64,000 bases of DNA. Source: Amycolatopsis australiensis (lineage in GTDB: Bacteria; Actinomycetota; Actinomycetes; Mycobacteriales; Pseudonocardiaceae). How positions within the stretch are numbered: position 1 is the first letter of the stretch; each line of letters begins with the position of its first letter. The translations under genes were made by a program, and so were the position numbers. Below, one piece after another: positions 60,479 through 64,000 of this stretch. Under the pieces are notes generated by a model, which did no database searches, had not been told where the DNA came from, and saw only the letters and a program-made list of their open reading frames with translations. The stretch spans positions 7,974,001 through 8,038,000 of the forward strand of contig NZ_FPJG01000006.1 in assembly GCF_900119165.1 (NCBI RefSeq), written 5' to 3'.

Positions 60479-60753
60479 CACAACCCCCCACCTCGATGCG
60501 AAGGACCAAGCCACCCTCAGGTACTATCGATACAGACCGCAACCGGCGGCGTGGATGAGTTGGTGTCCGTCGCCTCCAGAGCCACCGAATGGCTCGCGGT
60601 GATCCGTAACCCCCAAGCGGCGCGCAGTGTCGGCAAGCGATAGACACGGTGTGCCGGGTCCGTCCCTGTGAACGCCCATCGCACACCATCTTGCCCTGCC
60701 TGCGCGCGGGGAGCCCGGGCCTCCTTGTGACGAACCATGTCCGAGAGGCATTT
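60479..60753 (+). promoter_or_regulatory. Long leader of the DEAD-box helicase
   Basis: About 275 bases without a supported gene, unusual in so compact a region. A possible -10, TACTAT, at 60522-60527 would give a 5' leader of about 220 bases. It includes a short frame (GTG 60552, DELVSVASRATEWLAVI, ends at 60643) without a ribosome site. GGAGCCCGGGCCTCC (near 60710) could fold. Long leaders of this kind accompany cold-shock helicases and often control their translation. Confidence 0.4.
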
Positions 60754-62346
60754 GTGACCGTCACGTTCAACTCCGGCCCTTCCTCGACGTCCGCTCACGC
60801 GGGCCGTCCCGACCGCAAGCCGCGCACGCGGCCCGCGGGCGGCGACATGCTCCGCGACGACGCCGTCGAGCTCGTGGCCACCAAGACCTTCGCCCAGCTG
60901 GGCCTGCCGGAGCCGCTGCTGCGCGCGCTGGCCGAGGCGGGCATCGACAGCCCGTTCCCCATCCAGTCGGCGACCATCCCGGACGCGCTGGCCGGCCGTG
61001 ACGTCCTGGGCCGCGCCCAGACCGGCTCCGGCAAGACGCTCGCCTTCGGCCTGGCCATGCTGGCCCGGCTCGACGGCGGCAAGGCCCGGCCGAAGCGCCC
61101 CCGCGCGCTGATCCTGGTCCCGACCCGCGAGCTGGCCATGCAGGTCGCCGACTCGCTGACCCCGCTGGCCAAGTCCCTGGGCCTGTGGTGCCGCACCGCC
61201 GTCGGCGGGATGGCCTTCGCCCGTCAGGCGGACGCGCTCTCCCGCGGCGTCGACCTGCTGATCGCCACGCCGGGCCGGCTGTCCGACCACGTCCGCCAGG
61301 GCACCGCGCACCTCGGTGACTGCAACTTCATCGCCCTCGACGAGGCCGACCAGATGGCCGACATGGGCTTCATGCCGCAGGTCCGCGAGATCATGGACCT
61401 GACCCCGCCCGGCGGGCAGCGGCTGCTGTTCTCGGCGACGCTCGACGGTGACGTCAACCGCCTGGTCAAGCAGTACCTGACCGACCCGGTCACGCACTCG
61501 GTCGCGCCGTCGACCGCCAGCGTGACCACCATGGACCACCACGTGCTCCAGGTCTCGCACCAGGACAAGCAGGACGTCATCACGCAGATCGGCGCCCGCG
61601 ACGGCCGCACGATCATGTTCGTGCGCACCAAGCACCACGTCGACCGGCTCACCGAGCGCCTGCGCGAGCAGGGTGTGCACGCGGCGGCCCTGCACGGCGG
61701 CAAGACGCAGGGGCAGCGCAACCGCGTCCTCGCCGACTTCAAGGAAGGCCACACCCCGGTGCTGGTCGCCACGGACGTCGCCGCGCGCGGCATCCACGTC
61801 GACGACATCTCGCTGGTGCTGCACGTCGACCCGGCGGCCGACCACAAGGACTACCTGCACCGCGCCGGCCGCACGGCCCGCGCCGGGGCGTCCGGCGTGG
61901 TCGTCACGCTGGCGACGCACGACCAGCGCCGGATGGTCCGCCGGCTGACCGACCGCGCCGGCGTGCGCGCGGAGTCGACGACGGTCCGCCCGGGCGACGC
62001 CGAGCTGTCCCGCATCACCGGCGCCCGCGAGCCCAGCGGCGAGCCGGTCGTCGAGCGGCGGCGCGAGAACCCGCGTCGCGGCGGCGGTGGCTTCCGCGGC
62101 GACCGCGGTTTCAGTGGCGGCCGCGGCGGTGACCGTGGCGGTTACCGCGGTGGCGACCGCACCCACAGCGACCGCGGCAGCAGCTACGGCGGCGACCGCG
62201 ACCGCGGCGGCGAGCGTGGCGGCTACCGCGGCGACCGCGAAGGCCGTCCCGGCGGCTTCGGCGGCCGCGGCCGTCAGCCCCGCTCGGGCAACGGCGGTGG
62301 CTACGGCCGCCCGAGCCGTGGCCCGCGTCGCGGCTACGACAGCTGA
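60754..62346 (+). CDS. DEAD-box ATP-dependent RNA helicase
   Basis: A 530-residue helicase that unwinds or remodels RNA, for example in ribosome assembly or cold adaptation. All motifs are present: Q motif with F46 and Q71 (FAQLGLPEPLLRALAEAG..PIQ), Walker A AQTGSGKT (88-95), PTRELA, TPGR, DEAD (196-199), SAT, and the C-domain HRAGRTARAG. The C-terminal tail from about residue 435 is Gly/Arg/Asp-rich (RGG-like, FRGDRGFSGGRGGDRGGYRGGDR in part) and likely binds RNA. The GTG start at 60754 follows GAGAGG at five bases. Confidence 0.93.
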   Translation: MTVTFNSGPSSTSAHAGRPDRKPRTRPAGGDMLRDDAVELVATKTFAQLGLPEPLLRALAEAGIDSPFPIQSATIPDALAGRDVLGRAQTGSGKTLAFGLAMLARLDGGKARPKRPRALILVPTRELAMQVADSLTPLAKSLGLWCRTAVGGMAFARQADALSRGVDLLIATPGRLSDHVRQGTAHLGDCNFIALDEADQMADMGFMPQVREIMDLTPPGGQRLLFSATLDGDVNRLVKQYLTDPVTHSVAPSTASVTTMDHHVLQVSHQDKQDVITQIGARDGRTIMFVRTKHHVDRLTERLREQGVHAAALHGGKTQGQRNRVLADFKEGHTPVLVATDVAARGIHVDDISLVLHVDPAADHKDYLHRAGRTARAGASGVVVTLATHDQRRMVRRLTDRAGVRAESTTVRPGDAELSRITGAREPSGEPVVERRRENPRRGGGGFRGDRGFSGGRGGDRGGYRGGDRTHSDRGSSYGGDRDRGGERGGYRGDREGRPGGFGGRGRQPRSGNGGGYGRPSRGPRRGYDS

Positions 62347-62354
62347 TTTCCCCT

Positions 62355-62384
62355 GGAAGCCCCGGACTCCGGTCCGGGGCTTCC
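62355..62384 (+). terminator. Hairpin terminator after the helicase
   Basis: GGAAGCCCCGGAC (62355-62367) pairs perfectly with GTCCGGGGCTTCC (62372-62384) around a four-base loop TCCG. It is 9 bases past the stop and 58 bases before the next start. Confidence 0.8.
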
Positions 62385-62441
62385 GGCGTTTCCGGGCCCT
62401 GGTTCCCGGCCACGCGCCCGGCGGGTGGGAGACTGCGGGAC

Positions 62442-63617
62442 GTGACTACGCCGCCGACGCCCCCGCCCGATGAGGTTTTCGACTGGCTCGACGTCGAGGC
62501 GGAGAAGCGGGCGAACGCGGGACTCGTGCGGCAGCTGCGGCCGCGTCCCGCGCGGGTGGACGAGCTCGACCTCGCCGGGAACGACTACCTCGGGCTGGCC
62601 CGCGACAAGCGCGTCGCCGGGGCCGCCGCGGCTGCCGCCCTGCGCTGGGGCGCCGGGTCGACCGGGTCGCGGCTGGTCACCGGGTCGACCGAGCTGCACA
62701 CCGAGCTGGAGCTGGAGCTGGCCCGCTTCTGCGGCGCGCAGGCGGCGTTGGTGTTCTCGTCCGGTTTCACCGCCAACCTCGGCGCGGTGACGGCGTTGTC
62801 GGGATCCGAAGCCGCGATCGTCACCGACAAGTACATCCACGCGTCGCTGATCGAAGGGTGCCGGCTCTCGCGCGCGGACGTCGCCGCGGTCGCGCATTCG
62901 TCGCCGTCGGCGATCAAGCACGCGCTGGCGACCCGCCGTAAGCCGCGGGCGCTGGTGGTGACCGACTCGGTGTTCTCGGTCGAGGGCGACCTCGCGCCGC
63001 TCGGCGAGCTGGCGGAGATCTGCCGCGCGCACGGCGCGGCGATGGTCGTGGACGACGCGCACGGCTTCGGCGTCCTCGGCGAAGGCGGCCGCGGGGCGGT
63101 CCACGCGGCCGGGCTTTCCGGTGCGCCCGACGTCGTCACGACGTTGACGTTGTCGAAGGCGCTGGGGGCGCAAGGCGGGGCGGTGGTCGGGCCGCGTCGC
63201 GTGATCAAGCACCTCGTGGACACGGCGCGCAGCTTCATCTTCGACACCGCACTGGCGCCCGCGAGCGCCGCGGCCGCGCTGGCCGCGTTGCACGCGCTGA
63301 AGGAAGAGCCGGGCTTGGCGGAGAAGGTGCTGGAGAACGCGGGCAACCTGGCCATGTCACTGAAGGCGGCCGGGTTGAAGGTGAGCTTGCCCGACGCGGC
63401 CGTGATCTCGCTGCGGGCGCCGTCGGCGCAGACGGCGGCGGCGTGGGCCGCGGCGTGCGCGGAGCAGGGCATCCGCGTCGGCTGCTTCCGGCCGCCGTCG
63501 GTGCCGGACGGGATTTCGCGGCTGCGGCTGACCGCGCGGGCCGACCTCACGGAGTCCGATGTGGACCGTGCGGTGAAGGTGATCACGGCGACCGCGCCGC
63601 GCGGCGCGACCGCCTAG
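62442..63617 (+). CDS. Alpha-oxoamine synthase (BioF-like)
   Basis: A 391-residue PLP enzyme of the 8-amino-7-oxononanoate synthase/serine palmitoyltransferase class. Key features are GSTGSRLVTGSTELHTELE (GxGSRLVTG), FSSGFTANLGAV, VVDDAHGFGVLG with D204 and H207, and the PLP lysine in TLTLSKALGAQGG (K239). It condenses an acyl-CoA or acyl-ACP with an amino acid; BioF (pimeloyl plus alanine) is likely, but no other biotin genes are in the window, so 2-amino-3-ketobutyrate ligase-like function cannot be excluded. GTG 62442. It overlaps the GNAT gene by 4 bp. Confidence 0.82.
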   Translation: MTTPPTPPPDEVFDWLDVEAEKRANAGLVRQLRPRPARVDELDLAGNDYLGLARDKRVAGAAAAAALRWGAGSTGSRLVTGSTELHTELELELARFCGAQAALVFSSGFTANLGAVTALSGSEAAIVTDKYIHASLIEGCRLSRADVAAVAHSSPSAIKHALATRRKPRALVVTDSVFSVEGDLAPLGELAEICRAHGAAMVVDDAHGFGVLGEGGRGAVHAAGLSGAPDVVTTLTLSKALGAQGGAVVGPRRVIKHLVDTARSFIFDTALAPASAAAALAALHALKEEPGLAEKVLENAGNLAMSLKAAGLKVSLPDAAVISLRAPSAQTAAAWAAACAEQGIRVGCFRPPSVPDGISRLRLTARADLTESDVDRAVKVITATAPRGATA

Positions 63618-64000
63618 CTCGGCAGGCGGCGCATGCGGATGTGCGGGATTCCGTCGTCGTCGGTGTACTGCGCGCCCTCCGCGACGAAGCCGTAGCGCGC
63701 GTAGAAGTCTTGGACGTAGGTCTGGGCGTCGAGGACGTACTCGCCCGGGACGGTCAGGGCCGCTTCCATCAGCTGCGCGGCCAGGCCGCGGCCGCGGGCC
63801 GCCGCCGCCGTCACCACGCGGCCGATGCGGCGGACGCCGCCGGGGTCGGCGAGCACCCGCAGGTACGACGTGACGCCGGAGGAGTCCTCGAACCACAGGT
63901 GCCGCGTGTCGGGCAGCAGGTCACGGCCGTCGAGCTCCGGGTACGCGGCCTTCTGCTCCACCACGAACACGTCCACCCGCAGGCGGAGGATGTCGTGCAG
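63614..64000 (-). CDS. ElaA-type GNAT acetyltransferase (5' end outside window)
   Basis: 129 codons are visible and the reading frame is open to the window edge, with LHDILRLRVDVFVVEQKAAYPELDG at the cut, so the true start lies beyond 64000. The pattern of ElaA proteins is clear: LRVDVFVVEQ..YPELDGRDLLPDTRHLW, then RIGRVVTAAAARGRGLAAQLMEAAL as the acetyl-CoA loop, and AQTYVQDFYARYGFVAEGAQYTDDDGIPHIRMRR at the end. Acetylation substrate unknown. It converges on the BioF-like gene. Confidence 0.88.
   Translation of the reverse strand: MHDILRLRVDVFVVEQKAAYPELDGRDLLPDTRHLWFEDSSGVTSYLRVLADPGGVRRIGRVVTAAAARGRGLAAQLMEAALTVPGEYVLDAQTYVQDFYARYGFVAEGAQYTDDDGIPHIRMRRLPS

Noticed and set aside
60455..60643. 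Short plus-strand frame in the helicase leader (62 codons)
   Set aside because: No ribosome site and it overlaps the RIO kinase terminator; it may only reflect the leader RNA.

Overview
The window is chromosomal DNA of a high-GC actinomycete, most likely Amycolatopsis or another member of the Pseudonocardiaceae. The reasons are the G/C third-position bias of every gene, many GTG/TTG starts with GGAGG-type ribosome sites, a homodimeric AceE, a FasR-fabD-fabH-acpP-fabF locus, an Lsr2-type protein, hairpin terminators mostly without a T tract, and an interspersed repeat near 16.5 kb and 21.6 kb. There is no rRNA, phage, insertion sequence or CRISPR array. Genes are densely packed and many convergent pairs overlap by a few bases. 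The genus call is inference.

Layout. 1-7 kb holds small regulator/enzyme pairs: GntR with a class V aminotransferase, SDR, secreted cupin, MarR with an AhpD-like protein, SDR, and an MFS exporter. 7-11.3 kb holds tRNA-Val(TAC), ahpE, a DUF3052 gene and aceE. 11.4-16.3 kb holds lactate use (lldD, lactate permease) interrupted by an SDR/TetR pair with a striking operator, then pnuC. 17-20.2 kb has a membrane-helix channel-like protein and a two-gene ABC exporter. 20.3-26.9 kb is the fatty acid synthase II locus (fasR, fabD, fabH, acpP, fabF, DUF3145 gene) with a FasR-box candidate before fabD. 27-31.3 kb has a large disordered membrane protein, a flavoprotein disulfide reductase and a chimeric Lsr2-like protein. 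31.4-34.9 kb is the operon pntAa-pntAb-pntB-lipoate ligase, all coupled by 4-base overlaps. 35-38.2 kb is a TetR-controlled fatty acid desaturase with its electron-donating reductase. 38.6-47 kb has a two-component system, TetR/MFS, YjbQ, a membrane protein, a HAD hydrolase and a rhomboid-like/DUF2156 fusion. 47-64 kb carries proS, housekeeping and accessory enzymes, a RIO-type kinase, a DEAD-box helicase with a long leader, an oxoamine synthase and a truncated GNAT gene.

Functional themes. Lactate oxidation gives pyruvate, AceE turns it into acetyl-CoA, FabD/H/F with ACP elongate it, and the desaturase modifies the products, while the transhydrogenase can supply NADPH. As I remember it, M. 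tuberculosis has ahpE, the DUF3052 gene, aceE, a PucR-type regulator and fabD almost contiguous. Here about 9 kb of other genes separate aceE from fasR.

Most distinctive observations: an Lsr2 dimerisation domain joined to a histone-H1-like basic tail instead of the usual DNA-binding domain; a rhomboid-like membrane domain fused to a DUF2156 transferase; a perfect 21-bp inverted repeat made of two smaller operators; the FasR-box candidate; and several repeat families and gene remnants.
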